A stretch of 64,000 nt of DNA from an uncultured Eubacteriales bacterium (GTDB taxonomy: Bacteria > Bacillota > Clostridia > Christensenellales > CAG-138), in contig UQGA01000010.1 in the NCBI GenBank assembly GCA_900540495.1, forward strand, positions 1 through 64,000, read 5' to 3'. Position numbers and translations under genes: made by a program. Below, piece by piece: positions 1 to 8,066 of this stretch (position 1 is the first letter of the stretch; each line of letters begins with the position of its first letter). The notes under the pieces were generated by a model. The model was not told where the DNA came from. It worked only from the letters and a program-made list of their open reading frames with translations, and searched no databases.

Positions 1-15
1 TAAGCCGTAAGGCTT
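1..15. terminator. possible guaA terminator at window edge
   Basis: A small inverted repeat, AAGCC-GTAA-GGCTT, lies 18 bases beyond the guaA stop. It could be the stem of an intrinsic terminator, but the window ends before any T-run on the minus strand can be seen. Confidence 0.3.
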
Positions 16-32
16 TCCGGGGTTTTGTGCGG

Positions 33-1559
33 TCATTCCCACTCGATCGTGCCGGGAGGTTTACTGGTGATGTCGTAGACGACGCGATTGACGTGCGGGA
101 CCTCGGCGATGATGCGTTCGCTGATGCGGCGCAGCAGCGAATACGGCAGCTCCGCCCACTCTACGGTCATGGCATCGGTTGAGGCGACGGCGCGCACGCC
201 AATGGCGTAATCATAGGTGCGCAAATCGCCCATGACGCCCACGCTGCGCACGCCGGTAAAGACGGTAAAGTATTGCCAGATCTGGTCAGAAAGGCCGGCA
301 CGGCAGATCTCCTCGCGCAAAATCGCATCGCTGCGGCGCAAAATATGCAACTTCTCCTCGGTGACCTCTCCCAACACGCGGACGGCAAGGCCGGGGCCCG
401 GGAACGGCTGTCGCCACACAAGCTCATGGGCAATGCCCAGGTGTTCTCCAAGCGCGCGGACTTCGTCCTTGAAGAGCATGCGCAACGGCTCTAACAGCCC
501 CTTGAACGCCAGATTCTTCGGCAGACCGCCGACATTGTGATGGCTCTTGATGGTCGCGACGGTCTCCGTTCCGCTTTCTATCACATCCGGATAAATGGTG
601 CCCTGCAGGAGATAATCCGCACCGCCAATCTTCCCGGCTTCCTCCTCAAAGACGCGAATAAACTCCTCCCCTATGATTCTGCGCTTTTCCTCCGGCTCGA
701 AAACGCCGGCCAGACGATCGAGAAATCGCCTGCGCGCATCGACGGCAACGACGTTGAGCTTAAGTTTATCCCGGTAAAACCCGACGACCTCTTCGGCTTC
801 GTTTTCACGCAACAGACCGTGGTCGACAAAGATGCAGGTCAGCCGGTCGCCCACAGCTCGATGCACCAAAACGCTGGCCACCGAGGAGTCCACGCCGCCC
901 GACAATGCGCCGAGCACGCGCGCATCGCCAACCTGCTGCCGCACTTGCCCAATCAACGCATCGGCGAGTCCGGCAACGCTGTAGGTACAGGCGCAGCCAC
1001 AGATATTCCGGAGAAAATTGCGAAAGATCCGGTCGCCCTGCGGCGTGTGCGAAACCTCAGCGTGGAACTGAATGCCATACAGCCGGCGCGTATCGTCGGC
1101 AAAGGCGGCGATGGGGCAATGTTCCGTAGTCGCAATGGCGTGAAATCCGTTCGGGAGCGCGAGCACGGCGTCGTTGTGCGTCATCCAGACAAACTCGCTG
1201 TCAATACCGGCAAACAGTGGGCTATCCATCCACCGAATGGGCGTCTGGCCGAATTCGCGCACCGGCGCCTCGCCGACCCGACCGCCGAACATCTGCGCCA
1301 TCAACTGCATCCCATAACATACCCCAAGCACCGGCACGCCGAGCGAAAACACGCCAGGATCGCACCTTTTGGCATCCGCCCGGTAGGCGCTGTCCGGCCC
1401 ACCTGAAAGGATAATGCCGGAGAGCGCCTCGCCCCGAATGCGCGCCAGCGGCGCATGATACGGCAATAGTTCTGAAAAGACGCCCGCCTCCCGTACGCGA
1501 CGAACGATGAGCTGGTTATACTGCGCCCCAAAATCGAGGACGACGACCCGTTCAGGCAT
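33..1559 (-). CDS. guaA: GMP synthase (glutamine-hydrolysing)
   Basis: Converts XMP to GMP with ATP and glutamine, the last step of guanine nucleotide synthesis. The N-terminal class I glutamine amidotransferase domain shows the nucleophile in GVCYGMQ (Cys81) and the His/Glu pair in FHAEVSHT (His166, Glu168). The ATP pyrophosphatase domain follows with the P-loop LSGGVDSS, and the C-terminal dimerisation domain ends in KPPGTIEWE, the usual GuaA ending. The frame stays open 19 codons upstream, but MPERVVVLDFGAQ is the normal N-terminus, giving 508 residues. This start overlaps the end of xpt by 8 bases, so the two genes are translationally coupled and form a purine salvage operon. Confidence 0.97.
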   Translation of the reverse strand: MPERVVVLDFGAQYNQLIVRRVREAGVFSELLPYHAPLARIRGEALSGIILSGGPDSAYRADAKRCDPGVFSLGVPVLGVCYGMQLMAQMFGGRVGEAPVREFGQTPIRWMDSPLFAGIDSEFVWMTHNDAVLALPNGFHAIATTEHCPIAAFADDTRRLYGIQFHAEVSHTPQGDRIFRNFLRNICGCACTYSVAGLADALIGQVRQQVGDARVLGALSGGVDSSVASVLVHRAVGDRLTCIFVDHGLLRENEAEEVVGFYRDKLKLNVVAVDARRRFLDRLAGVFEPEEKRRIIGEEFIRVFEEEAGKIGGADYLLQGTIYPDVIESGTETVATIKSHHNVGGLPKNLAFKGLLEPLRMLFKDEVRALGEHLGIAHELVWRQPFPGPGLAVRVLGEVTEEKLHILRRSDAILREEICRAGLSDQIWQYFTVFTGVRSVGVMGDLRTYDYAIGVRAVASTDAMTVEWAELPYSLLRRISERIIAEVPHVNRVVYDITSKPPGTIEWE

Positions 1560-2139
1560 CGACGCCCTCTTCGCGGAAGGTGATGCCATTTTCATCGGCA
1601 GATTCGATGATGGCAAGGGACTTCAAATTGTACCCCGCCTCCCGCAGGGTTTTGCCGCCCGGTTGGAATCCCTTCTCGACGGCTACGCCAATGCCGACGA
1701 GCTCCGCGCCGGCCTGCCCGACAATTTCTACCAGCCCGCGAAGCGCCTCGCCATTGGCAAGGAAATCGTCCACGATGAGCACACGGTCCGCCTTGCCCAG
1801 CCACTGGCGCGAGACGAGCAGGGTTACCTTTTTCTTATACGTATAGGAAAAAATCTCGCTTTGGTACAGGCCGCCTTCGATATTATCCGACTTCGCTTTT
1901 TTGGCGAACACCATCGGCACGCCAAACTCCTCGGCACAGATCGTGGCAAGGGGGATGCCGCTTGCCTCGACGGTCAGCACGGCGGTCAGCCCCTCCACGG
2001 GGAACAGCCGCTTGAACTCCCGAGCAATTTCACGCAACAGGGCCGTGTCCACGCGATGGTTTAGAAACCCATCGACCTTAATGATGTTGCCGGGGAGCAC
2101 CTTCCCCTCCCGTCGAATCCGTTCCTGCAGCAGGCGCAT
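1552..2139 (-). CDS. xpt: xanthine phosphoribosyltransferase
   Basis: Salvages xanthine to XMP using PRPP, supplying the substrate of the guaA product encoded next. The 195-residue protein matches Xpt in length (about 194). It has the N-terminal MRLLQERI, the hypoxanthine/xanthine-type core with LTVEASGIPLA, and the PRPP-binding loop VLIVDDFLANGEA around residues 120-132. The ribosome site AAAGGAG sits at 2151-2157. The leader is only about 38 bases long, so there is no room for the purine riboswitch that often precedes xpt in Bacillus. Confidence 0.95.
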   Translation of the reverse strand: MRLLQERIRREGKVLPGNIIKVDGFLNHRVDTALLREIAREFKRLFPVEGLTAVLTVEASGIPLATICAEEFGVPMVFAKKAKSDNIEGGLYQSEIFSYTYKKKVTLLVSRQWLGKADRVLIVDDFLANGEALRGLVEIVGQAGAELVGIGVAVEKGFQPGGKTLREAGYNLKSLAIIESADENGITFREEGVDA

Positions 2140-2183
2140 GCGCTTCGTTTCTCCTTTCGTCTTTCCCTGACATAATATTGTAT

Positions 2184-2212
2184 ATTATCGCGCATCTTTC
2201 CGCCAGAATCAA
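2184..2212 (-). promoter_or_regulatory. housekeeping promoter of xpt-guaA
   Basis: TTGATT (2207-2212), a 17-base spacer, then GATAAT (2184-2189) on the minus strand. It predicts a start near 2177 and a leader of about 38 bases before xpt. Confidence 0.65.
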
Positions 2213-2290
2213 GTAGAAGATAGAATTTCCCGCTTACGGCATCGGAAGGCGGTAAGCGCAGGAATGCGCGCAAAACGGCGAAAGTTTCGC

Positions 2291-2319
2291 TTGCATTTGG
2301 CCTGCGCATGTGTTAGAAT
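2291..2319 (+). promoter_or_regulatory. promoter of rpsT
   Basis: TTGCAT (2291-2296), 17 bases, TAGAAT (2314-2319), followed about 30 bases later by the rpsT ribosome site. It lies back to back with the xpt promoter. Confidence 0.55.
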
Positions 2320-2364
2320 GATCGTCGGTAAAAATTTGTATTCTGCACACAGGGGGTGAATGAT

Positions 2365-2628
2365 TTGGCAAACATCAAGTCCGCCATGAAGCGGGTCAAG
2401 GTGACTGAGAAGCAGAACCTGCGCAACCGCATGGTCAAGTCTGCGCTCAAGACCTCCATCCGCCGCTATGACGAGGCGCTGCAGTCCGGCGATCAGGCCG
2501 CGGCCGAAAAGGCGTATGTGAACGCCGTGAGCACGGTCGATAAAGCTGCCGCCAAGGGCGTGATCCACAAGAACGCCGCCAGCCGCAAAAAGGCGCAGTT
2601 GGCCGTCAAGCGTGCGCAGGCGATCTGA
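2365..2628 (+). CDS. rpsT: 30S ribosomal protein S20
   Basis: Small-subunit protein that binds 16S rRNA. The sequence starts ANIKSAMKRVKVTEKQ after the initiator and ends with basic, alanine-rich helices, as in S20 (87 residues). I place the start at TTG 2365: the strong Shine-Dalgarno AGGGGGTGA (2351-2359) is 5 bases upstream, and LANIKSA aligns with the family start MANIKSA. The GTG at 2356 lies inside that Shine-Dalgarno. A non-ATG start is common for S20 and can limit its translation. The gene is monocistronic, with a terminator behind it. Confidence 0.95.
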   Translation: MANIKSAMKRVKVTEKQNLRNRMVKSALKTSIRRYDEALQSGDQAAAEKAYVNAVSTVDKAAAKGVIHKNAASRKKAQLAVKRAQAI

Positions 2629-2661
2629 CCCCTCTAACATAACGACCCTTTCTGCGATCAG

Positions 2662-2700
2662 CGGGCGAAAGACAAAACGTTTTTCGCCCGTTGTCTTTGT
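2662..2700 (+). terminator. rpsT terminator
   Basis: Stem CGGGCGAAA (2662-2670) pairs with TTTCGCCCG (2682-2690), followed by the T-rich TTGTCTTTGT. An alternative stem AAAGACAA/TTGTCTTT overlaps it. Confidence 0.65.
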
Positions 2701-2821
2701 CCTTCGACTTTCTCGCCCATTGCGCTACTTCTTTTTCCATCGCATTTCCCATAGCCGGCCTTTTCGTGCGCCGCATCCGCCAGGGCCGCGCCCGAACAGG
2801 TGCATTTTTTGAAACGCGCGC

Positions 2822-2850
2822 TTGCTTTCGCGCGTTAAAGCGTATACAAT
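2822..2850 (+). promoter_or_regulatory. promoter of the TrpR-like gene
   Basis: TTGCTT (2822-2827), 17 bases, TACAAT (2845-2850). The predicted start is about 13 bases before the ATG at 2870, so the leader is very short but still holds a GAGGTGA ribosome site. Confidence 0.5.
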
Positions 2851-2869
2851 AGAAAGCGAGGTGAAGCAC

Positions 2870-3175
2870 ATGGCAGACTATGAATCCCGCCTACGAGCGC
2901 CCGACCTGGACGCATTGTTCGACGCGGTGCTGCTGTTGCGGGACAGAAGCGAATGTTATCGCTTTTTTGAGGATGTTTGCACGATATCCGAGCTCAAATC
3001 CATCGCGCAGCGGTTCGATGTCGCCAAGAAACTCGATGAAGGCGTAACCTATCAGGAGATCTCCCAACAGCTCGGCGCATCCACGGCCACCATCAGCCGC
3101 GTAAACCGTGCGCTTGCCTACGGCGCAGGCGGCTACCGTCTGCTGCTCGACCGCATCCGGACAGGGAAGGATTGA
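2870..3175 (+). CDS. yerC: TrpR-like YerC/YecD family regulator
   Basis: A 101-residue protein of the YerC/YecD branch of the TrpR superfamily. Helix-rich throughout, it carries a helix-turn-helix in the second half (LDEGVTYQEISQQLGASTATISRVNRAL), the part that would bind DNA. The family has no settled ligand, and corepressor binding cannot be inferred here. The ATG at 2870 is chosen because GAGGTGA lies about 8 bases upstream and the family begins near this point; the frame is open 16 codons further up. The stop is 4 bases before rqcH, so it probably heads the yerC-rqcH-rdgB-phosphoesterase operon. Confidence 0.8.
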   Translation: MADYESRLRAPDLDALFDAVLLLRDRSECYRFFEDVCTISELKSIAQRFDVAKKLDEGVTYQEISQQLGASTATISRVNRALAYGAGGYRLLLDRIRTGKD

Positions 3176-3179
3176 TCCT

Positions 3180-4880
3180 ATGGCCATGGATGGGCTGGCG
3201 CTGCATGCCGTTCGTTTTGAAATGCTTCCGCTCATCGGCGGCAGAATTGAACGGGTACAGCAGCCGGATCGGGATGCGCTGCTGCTGACGGTGCGGCAGA
3301 ACGGCCGGAACCACCGCCTGCTGCTTTCCGCCCATGCAGAAAACGGGCGCGTACAGCTTACGAGCCAGTCGCCGCCGAACCCGCCGGAGCCTCCGATGTT
3401 CTGCATGTTGCTCAGGCGACGTCTTATCGGGGGAAAAATCATCGGCATCGAGCAGCGCGGGCTCGACCGGGTGCTCACGCTCGTAGTTGAGGCGTATGAC
3501 GAGCTGGGCGATCTCACGGCGCTCCGGCTCGTGATCGAGCTGATGGGCAAACACTCCAACATCATCCTCGTACAGGCGGACAATACGGTGGCGGACTGCA
3601 TTCGGCATGTGGGCCCGCAAATGTCGTCCGTACGCACGCTGCTGCCCGGCGTAGAGTTTCACGAAGCGCCTGCGCAGGACAAGCAAAATCCGCTGTTCGC
3701 ACAGGCAACGGATTTTGATGCAGCGCTTTCGGCCCCGAACCCTGTCAAAGCGCTGGCAGACCGGTATCAGGGCCTTTCGCGCGCAACGCTGCAGGCGCTG
3801 TTATCGAACGATACCGATGGCGCCGCCCTGCAACTGCGCATGCGGGCGTTTTCGGAGGGCGTATTCTCTCCCACCCTTGTGGAAAACATGTTTGGCGAGC
3901 CGGTGGCGGTATACCCGTTTGTGCCAATCGATACGGGGATGACGTCGATCCGGTGCGAGAGCATGTCGGCCGCATATGACCAGTTTTACCAAAAGCGGGA
4001 TATGCTGGTGCGCATCGCGCGCCAGAGCGCACAGCTTCGGCGAACGCTTGAGTGCGCACTCGGACGGGCCGAGCACAAGCTGGCCGCCTATCGGGAGACA
4101 ATCGAGAATGAGGAAAAGTGCGAACGGCTACGGCTTTACGGCGAACTCATCACGGCAAACCTGCACGCCATCCGGCGCGGCCAGACCGTATTGCATGCCG
4201 AAAACTACTATCTGGATCCGCCAGAACGGTGCGCCATTCCTCTCGACCCGCTGCTTGGTGGCAGCGAAAATGCGCAGTGCTACTTTAAGCAGTATCGCAA
4301 AGGCCGCAAGGCACGCGCCTATGCGGAAGCCCAGCTTGCACAGGTGGAAGCGGAAGCCGCCTATCTGGAAGGGCAGCTCGACAATCTTGGCAAATGCGAC
4401 GAGCTTGCCGACCTGGAGGAGATCCGCGAGGAACTTGCGCGCGAGGGATATGTGAAGCCGGAGCGGCGCGGCGTAAATCGCCGGCATGCTGAATCGCACC
4501 CCATGCGTTTCCTGTCGCCGGATGGGATCTGGCTCTTTGTCGGCAAGAACAACCGCCAAAACGATGCGTTGACGATGCGCGCAGGCGGCGACCAATACTG
4601 GCTGCATGTAAAAAACATCCCGGGGTCGCATGTCATCGTGGATCTGGCGGGCGAGCCGCCGCCGGACACGCTGTACGCCGCAGCACAGCTGGCAGCTTAC
4701 TACAGCAAGGCAAGGCTGAGCGCCTCCGTGCCGGTAGATTATACGCCGCGTCGATTTGTCAAAAAGCCCTCCGGCGCGCGCGCCGGTATGGTCATCTATA
4801 CCACAAACCGCACACTGTACGTTACGCCCGACGAGACATATGTGCGAACGCTCAAACGGGAGGTCATTGCACCGAAATGA
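3180..4880 (+). CDS. rqcH: RqcH, NFACT-family ribosome quality control factor
   Basis: Homologue of eukaryotic Rqc2. On obstructed 50S subunits it recruits tRNA-Ala and adds C-terminal alanine tails that mark the nascent chain for proteolysis. Older annotation calls it a fibronectin-binding protein. The 566 residues give an NFACT-N domain with the tRNA-handling Asp-Arg pair at 96-97 (GLDRVL), a middle helical/coiled-coil stretch at roughly 270-430, and a C-terminal NFACT-R/DUF814 domain with WLFVGKNNRQND and YWLHVKNIPGSHVI. The start ATG at 3180 (or 3186) follows the yerC stop; the frame is open upstream inside yerC. The stop overlaps rdgB as ATGA. Confidence 0.92.
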   Translation: MAMDGLALHAVRFEMLPLIGGRIERVQQPDRDALLLTVRQNGRNHRLLLSAHAENGRVQLTSQSPPNPPEPPMFCMLLRRRLIGGKIIGIEQRGLDRVLTLVVEAYDELGDLTALRLVIELMGKHSNIILVQADNTVADCIRHVGPQMSSVRTLLPGVEFHEAPAQDKQNPLFAQATDFDAALSAPNPVKALADRYQGLSRATLQALLSNDTDGAALQLRMRAFSEGVFSPTLVENMFGEPVAVYPFVPIDTGMTSIRCESMSAAYDQFYQKRDMLVRIARQSAQLRRTLECALGRAEHKLAAYRETIENEEKCERLRLYGELITANLHAIRRGQTVLHAENYYLDPPERCAIPLDPLLGGSENAQCYFKQYRKGRKARAYAEAQLAQVEAEAAYLEGQLDNLGKCDELADLEEIREELAREGYVKPERRGVNRRHAESHPMRFLSPDGIWLFVGKNNRQNDALTMRAGGDQYWLHVKNIPGSHVIVDLAGEPPPDTLYAAAQLAAYYSKARLSASVPVDYTPRRFVKKPSGARAGMVIYTTNRTLYVTPDETYVRTLKREVIAPK

Positions 4881-5476
4881 AGCTCATCATCGCAACGAAC
4901 AACGCGCACAAAGCGCGCGAAATCCGGGAAATCCTGTCCGCAGATTTTTCCGAACTGCACACGCTTGCCGAGGCCGGCCTGACCATCGAGGTCCTTGAGG
5001 ACGGCGCAACCTTTGCGGAAAACGCGAAAAAGAAAGCGGAAGCGGTGCTGGCCGCCGCAGCGGGTTATGATGCGGCGCTGGCCGACGACAGCGGGCTGTC
5101 GGTCGATGCGCTTGGCGGCGCGCCCGGCGTGTACAGCGCCCGCTACGCCGGCGAGCAGCACGATGACGCGGCCAACAACCGCAAGCTGATGGCCGATATG
5201 GCTGCCGTGCCGGATGCGGAGCGGACATGTCGGTTCCAGTGCGCAGTGGCGCTCGCGCGGCGCGGACGCCCGACGATAATCGCGCAGGGCGCCTGCGAAG
5301 GCATGTTGCTGCGCGCCCCCCGCGGCGAAAATGGTTTTGGCTACGACCCCTATTTCCTCTATCCGCCCTCCGGACGTTCCTTTGCAGAGCTGCCGGCCGA
5401 GGAAAAGAACGCCGTCAGCCACCGCCGGCGCGCGCTGGAAGCGCTGAAAATGCTGCTGGCAGAGAAGGAAGTGTAA
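4877..5476 (+). CDS. rdgB: dITP/XTP pyrophosphatase, RdgB/HAM1 family
   Basis: Hydrolyses non-canonical purine triphosphates (dITP, ITP, XTP) to monophosphates, so that they are not incorporated into nucleic acid. The 199 residues show the family N-terminus MKLIIATNNAHK, the metal/substrate loop DDSGLSVDALGGAPGVYSARYAG, and GFGYDPYF near residue 150. Its ATG overlaps the rqcH stop by four bases, so it is translationally coupled. Four bases separate it from the phosphoesterase gene, as in many Clostridia where rdgB and a YfcE-like gene are paired. Confidence 0.95.
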   Translation: MKLIIATNNAHKAREIREILSADFSELHTLAEAGLTIEVLEDGATFAENAKKKAEAVLAAAAGYDAALADDSGLSVDALGGAPGVYSARYAGEQHDDAANNRKLMADMAAVPDAERTCRFQCAVALARRGRPTIIAQGACEGMLLRAPRGENGFGYDPYFLYPPSGRSFAELPAEEKNAVSHRRRALEALKMLLAEKEV

Positions 5477-5480
5477 CACC

Positions 5481-5945
5481 ATGCGCATCGCCGTCTTTTC
5501 CGATACCCACGGCCGGTTGGATCTGCTGCCCGAAGCGCGCGCGCATACCGGCCCGGTGGACGTCATCCTGCACCTGGGCGACTATTGCCGCGACGCGGGA
5601 GAGGTGTCTCGCGTATTCGGCGCGCCTTGTCTCGCAGTGCGCGGCAACTGCGACTTTTGCGTGGACGAGCCGCTCATGCGGATCCTTGAATTCGATGGAG
5701 TGCGGCTGCTTTGCATCCACGGGCATCTGGTCCCGGATCTGGACGCCCTTTCCTACAAGGCAGAACAGGAGCGCTGCAGCGCAGCGCTCTTTGGCCATAC
5801 CCATATGCAACTGGTGGAAAGGCGCGGCAACGTCCTGCTGGTCAACCCCGGCAGCCTGGCCCGTCCCCGCGGCGGGAGCGCGCAGGGGTGCGCGGTGCTC
5901 ATGATACGGCAGGGCGAAATCCAAGCTCAACTCATCTCGCTCTGA
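5481..5945 (+). CDS. YfcE/MJ0936-type metallophosphoesterase
   Basis: A 154-residue single-domain calcineurin-like phosphoesterase. The metal-binding motifs are in order: FSDTHG (residues 6-11), HLGDYCRD, GNCD, and GHTHM near residue 108. The fold is a dinuclear metal phosphodiesterase; the physiological substrate is not known for most members. It is the last gene of the rdgB group. Its 3' end overlaps the convergent scpB gene by 19 bases, so transcripts from the two directions must collide or terminate within coding sequence. Confidence 0.88.
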   Translation: MRIAVFSDTHGRLDLLPEARAHTGPVDVILHLGDYCRDAGEVSRVFGAPCLAVRGNCDFCVDEPLMRILEFDGVRLLCIHGHLVPDLDALSYKAEQERCSAALFGHTHMQLVERRGNVLLVNPGSLARPRGGSAQGCAVLMIRQGEIQAQLISL

Positions 5946-6487
5946 TCCTCCGAGGCGTCATCATATACGAGCCCCGAAAACCGCTCGTACTCCGGTAGTT
6001 CCGCAAGGGAGTGCAGCCCGAAACGCCGCAAAAACCGATCTGTCGTACCAAGCAGCACCGGCTTGCCGACCGTATCGCGGCGGCCGACCGCCTCGATCAG
6101 GCCGAGTTTTTGCAGCTGGGATACCGCATACTCGCACCGCACGCCGCGGACGGCTTCGATATCGCCGCGGGTGACCGGCTGGCGGTAGGCAATGATGGCG
6201 AGCGTTTCGAGCATGGACTGGGAAACGTTCCTCGTCCGCTCCGGCTGCAGCAGATCCTCCACATCGTCCACATAGGCGGGGTTGCTGACCAACTGCGCCG
6301 TCTCTTCGGTCACGAGCGGGTAGACGCCGCGTCCCGCCTCGCGCCCCTCGGCTTCCATGTCTGAAAGCAGCTCATGCACCTGCGCAGGGGGAACATTCAG
6401 CACGCGCGCGAGCTCCGACAACGGTATCGGATCGCCGGCCACAAACAGCATACATTCCAGTCGATGGATCAAACGTTCCTTATCCAC
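5927..6487 (-). CDS. scpB: segregation and condensation protein B
   Basis: Kleisin-associated winged-helix protein that joins ScpA and SMC in the bacterial condensin complex for chromosome segregation. Two winged-helix domains are visible (roughly 1-85 and 90-170), with the typical MLETLAIIAYRQPVTRGDIEAVRGV. An ATG at 6502 overlaps the scpA stop, but the sequence just after it (GAGGGGGGA) is a strong Shine-Dalgarno placed 4-5 bases before GTG 6487, so I prefer that start (186 residues). The C-terminal tail is acidic. It is coupled to scpA. Confidence 0.93.
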   Translation of the reverse strand: MDKERLIHRLECMLFVAGDPIPLSELARVLNVPPAQVHELLSDMEAEGREAGRGVYPLVTEETAQLVSNPAYVDDVEDLLQPERTRNVSQSMLETLAIIAYRQPVTRGDIEAVRGVRCEYAVSQLQKLGLIEAVGRRDTVGKPVLLGTTDRFLRRFGLHSLAELPEYERFSGLVYDDASEDQSEMS

Positions 6488-6498
6488 GCTGTCCCCCC

Positions 6499-7278
6499 TC
6501 ATTCCGTAATCTCGTCCATATAGGCGTAATCATCGTCGTCCTCGCCGTCGAGCAGCGCGCCTGCGCGCACGGTGATCGGCGCAAACGGCGTGCGCTGGCG
6601 AACATGCACTTCGCCGCGGGCCAGCATGTCCAGCAGCGCCATGAACGTCACGATCACCTCAAGCTTGTCCGCGCCGGCGTCAAACAACGTTTCAAACGGC
6701 ACCGGCGCCTCTGCGTCGCGCAGCCTGTCGCGGATCTTCTGCAGGCAGCCGCGAACCGTATAGCGGTCCGGGCGCACATCGTGCAGTTCATGCAGGCGTG
6801 GCGCCTCCTCCCGGCGCTTGAGCAAAGCAAGCAGCGCACGGTAGAGGCCGTCCTGCGACGCGCCCTCAAGCTCCACCCGCGGCGGCGGCAATGGGATATC
6901 CTCCGGTAGGCGCGTAAAGCTGTCCCGTGCGCTGTCCAGCAGCTCTTGCAAACCGCTGCTGGCCTCCTTAAAGGCCTTATAGGCATGGAGCTGGCGGATG
7001 AGCGCCTGTTCCGGGTCCTCCTGCTCCTCCTCCCCCTCCTCGCGCGGCGGGCGAGGCAGCAGGTGGCGCGACTTGATATACAACAGCGTGGCGGCCATCG
7101 TCAAAAACTCGCTGGCCGTATCCATATCCAGCTCGTCAAGCTGCTCCATATAGGCCAGGTACTGCTGCGTGATCTCGGAGACAAAGATATCCTTGATATC
7201 CAGTTCCGCCCGTCCGATCAGGTGCAGCAGCAGATCAAGCGGCCCATCAAATTGTCGTATGTGAACGCTGTAAGCCAT
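6499..7278 (-). CDS. scpA: segregation and condensation protein A
   Basis: The kleisin subunit bridging SMC heads in condensin. The 259 residues have the N-terminal SMC-neck helices (FDGPLDLLLHLIGRAELDIKDI), an acidic linker around 85-95 (REEGEEEQEDPEQ), and the C-terminal winged helix (VIVTFMALLDMLARGEVHVRQ). It sits 11 bases downstream of the M50 protease gene and overlaps the scpB reading frame at its stop. The pair scpA-scpB next to deoB/pnp/dacF is a conserved Bacillota arrangement. Confidence 0.95.
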   Translation of the reverse strand: MAYSVHIRQFDGPLDLLLHLIGRAELDIKDIFVSEITQQYLAYMEQLDELDMDTASEFLTMAATLLYIKSRHLLPRPPREEGEEEQEDPEQALIRQLHAYKAFKEASSGLQELLDSARDSFTRLPEDIPLPPPRVELEGASQDGLYRALLALLKRREEAPRLHELHDVRPDRYTVRGCLQKIRDRLRDAEAPVPFETLFDAGADKLEVIVTFMALLDMLARGEVHVRQRTPFAPITVRAGALLDGEDDDDYAYMDEITE

Positions 7279-7289
7279 GACGACACCCG

Positions 7290-7961
7290 TCAGCCCCTGC
7301 CCAGAAGGAACAGCGATACGCGAACCATCAAATTGCTGATCCAGTTAACCGCAGGGGTCAGGACCTCGGAAACCAGCCCCAGCACCAGGAGGGCAAGCAA
7401 AATATAAAAGCCATAGTTCCGCAAAAAGACACAAAGTTTGCGCAAGCGGCGCATGCACAGGCATTCCAGCACATGGGAACCGTCGAGCGGGTACAGCGGG
7501 ATGAGATTGAAAATCATCAACGACAGATTGATGGTGACGATGGTGTTGAGTATGACAATGATGGCCGGCCGGCTTAGAATTCCCGGTGTCCAGACGAGCA
7601 GGGCGGTTTCAATGAATGCAAACACAAACGCGACAAGAAAGTTCATTGTGATGCCGGCCAGAGAGATCAGGATATCGTCCCGGCGGTAATGCTTCAGGTT
7701 GCGCGTGGAAATAGGAACCGGTTTTGCCCATCCAAACCCAAAAAACAGCAGGCATAGCCCACCGACCGGGTCGAGGTGCGCGAGCGGGTTGAGCGACATA
7801 CGGCCAAAGTTTTTGGCCGTCGGATCGCCCAGCTTGTAGGCAACGAAAGCATGCGCCCATTCGTGCACGGTAAGGCCGATGCACAGCCCCGGCAGGCTGA
7901 GCACCAGCGTGCGCAGCATGGAGACCGGATCACTGAGCCATCCGGACAAGTAACCGAACAT
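7290..7961 (-). CDS. site-2-protease-like M50 membrane metallopeptidase
   Basis: Polytopic zinc protease of the M50 family; members of this short class have no PDZ domain. The zinc motif HEWAH is at residues 33-37 within the first membrane segment, and the third ligand region is NLIPLYPLDGS in a later one. Five or six hydrophobic segments fill the 223 residues. The start is taken at MFGYLSG because CGAGGAGGTCC lies just upstream; the frame is open 12 codons further. It lies between the dacF-like gene and scpA, as in other Clostridia. The substrate is unknown. Confidence 0.88.
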   Translation of the reverse strand: MFGYLSGWLSDPVSMLRTLVLSLPGLCIGLTVHEWAHAFVAYKLGDPTAKNFGRMSLNPLAHLDPVGGLCLLFFGFGWAKPVPISTRNLKHYRRDDILISLAGITMNFLVAFVFAFIETALLVWTPGILSRPAIIVILNTIVTINLSLMIFNLIPLYPLDGSHVLECLCMRRLRKLCVFLRNYGFYILLALLVLGLVSEVLTPAVNWISNLMVRVSLFLLGRG

Positions 7962-8066
7962 ACGGACCTCCTCGCTTTCAGAGCGGCGCAGGCGCAACAG
8001 TCCCGTGCAGCGCGCCGTTAGTAATTTTCATTATACGAGAAAACAGGCGAGGATGCAACTTTTCGT

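Noticed and set aside
2140..2190. Purine riboswitch before xpt-guaA
   Set aside because: The leader is only about 38 bases and shows none of the three-way junction elements.
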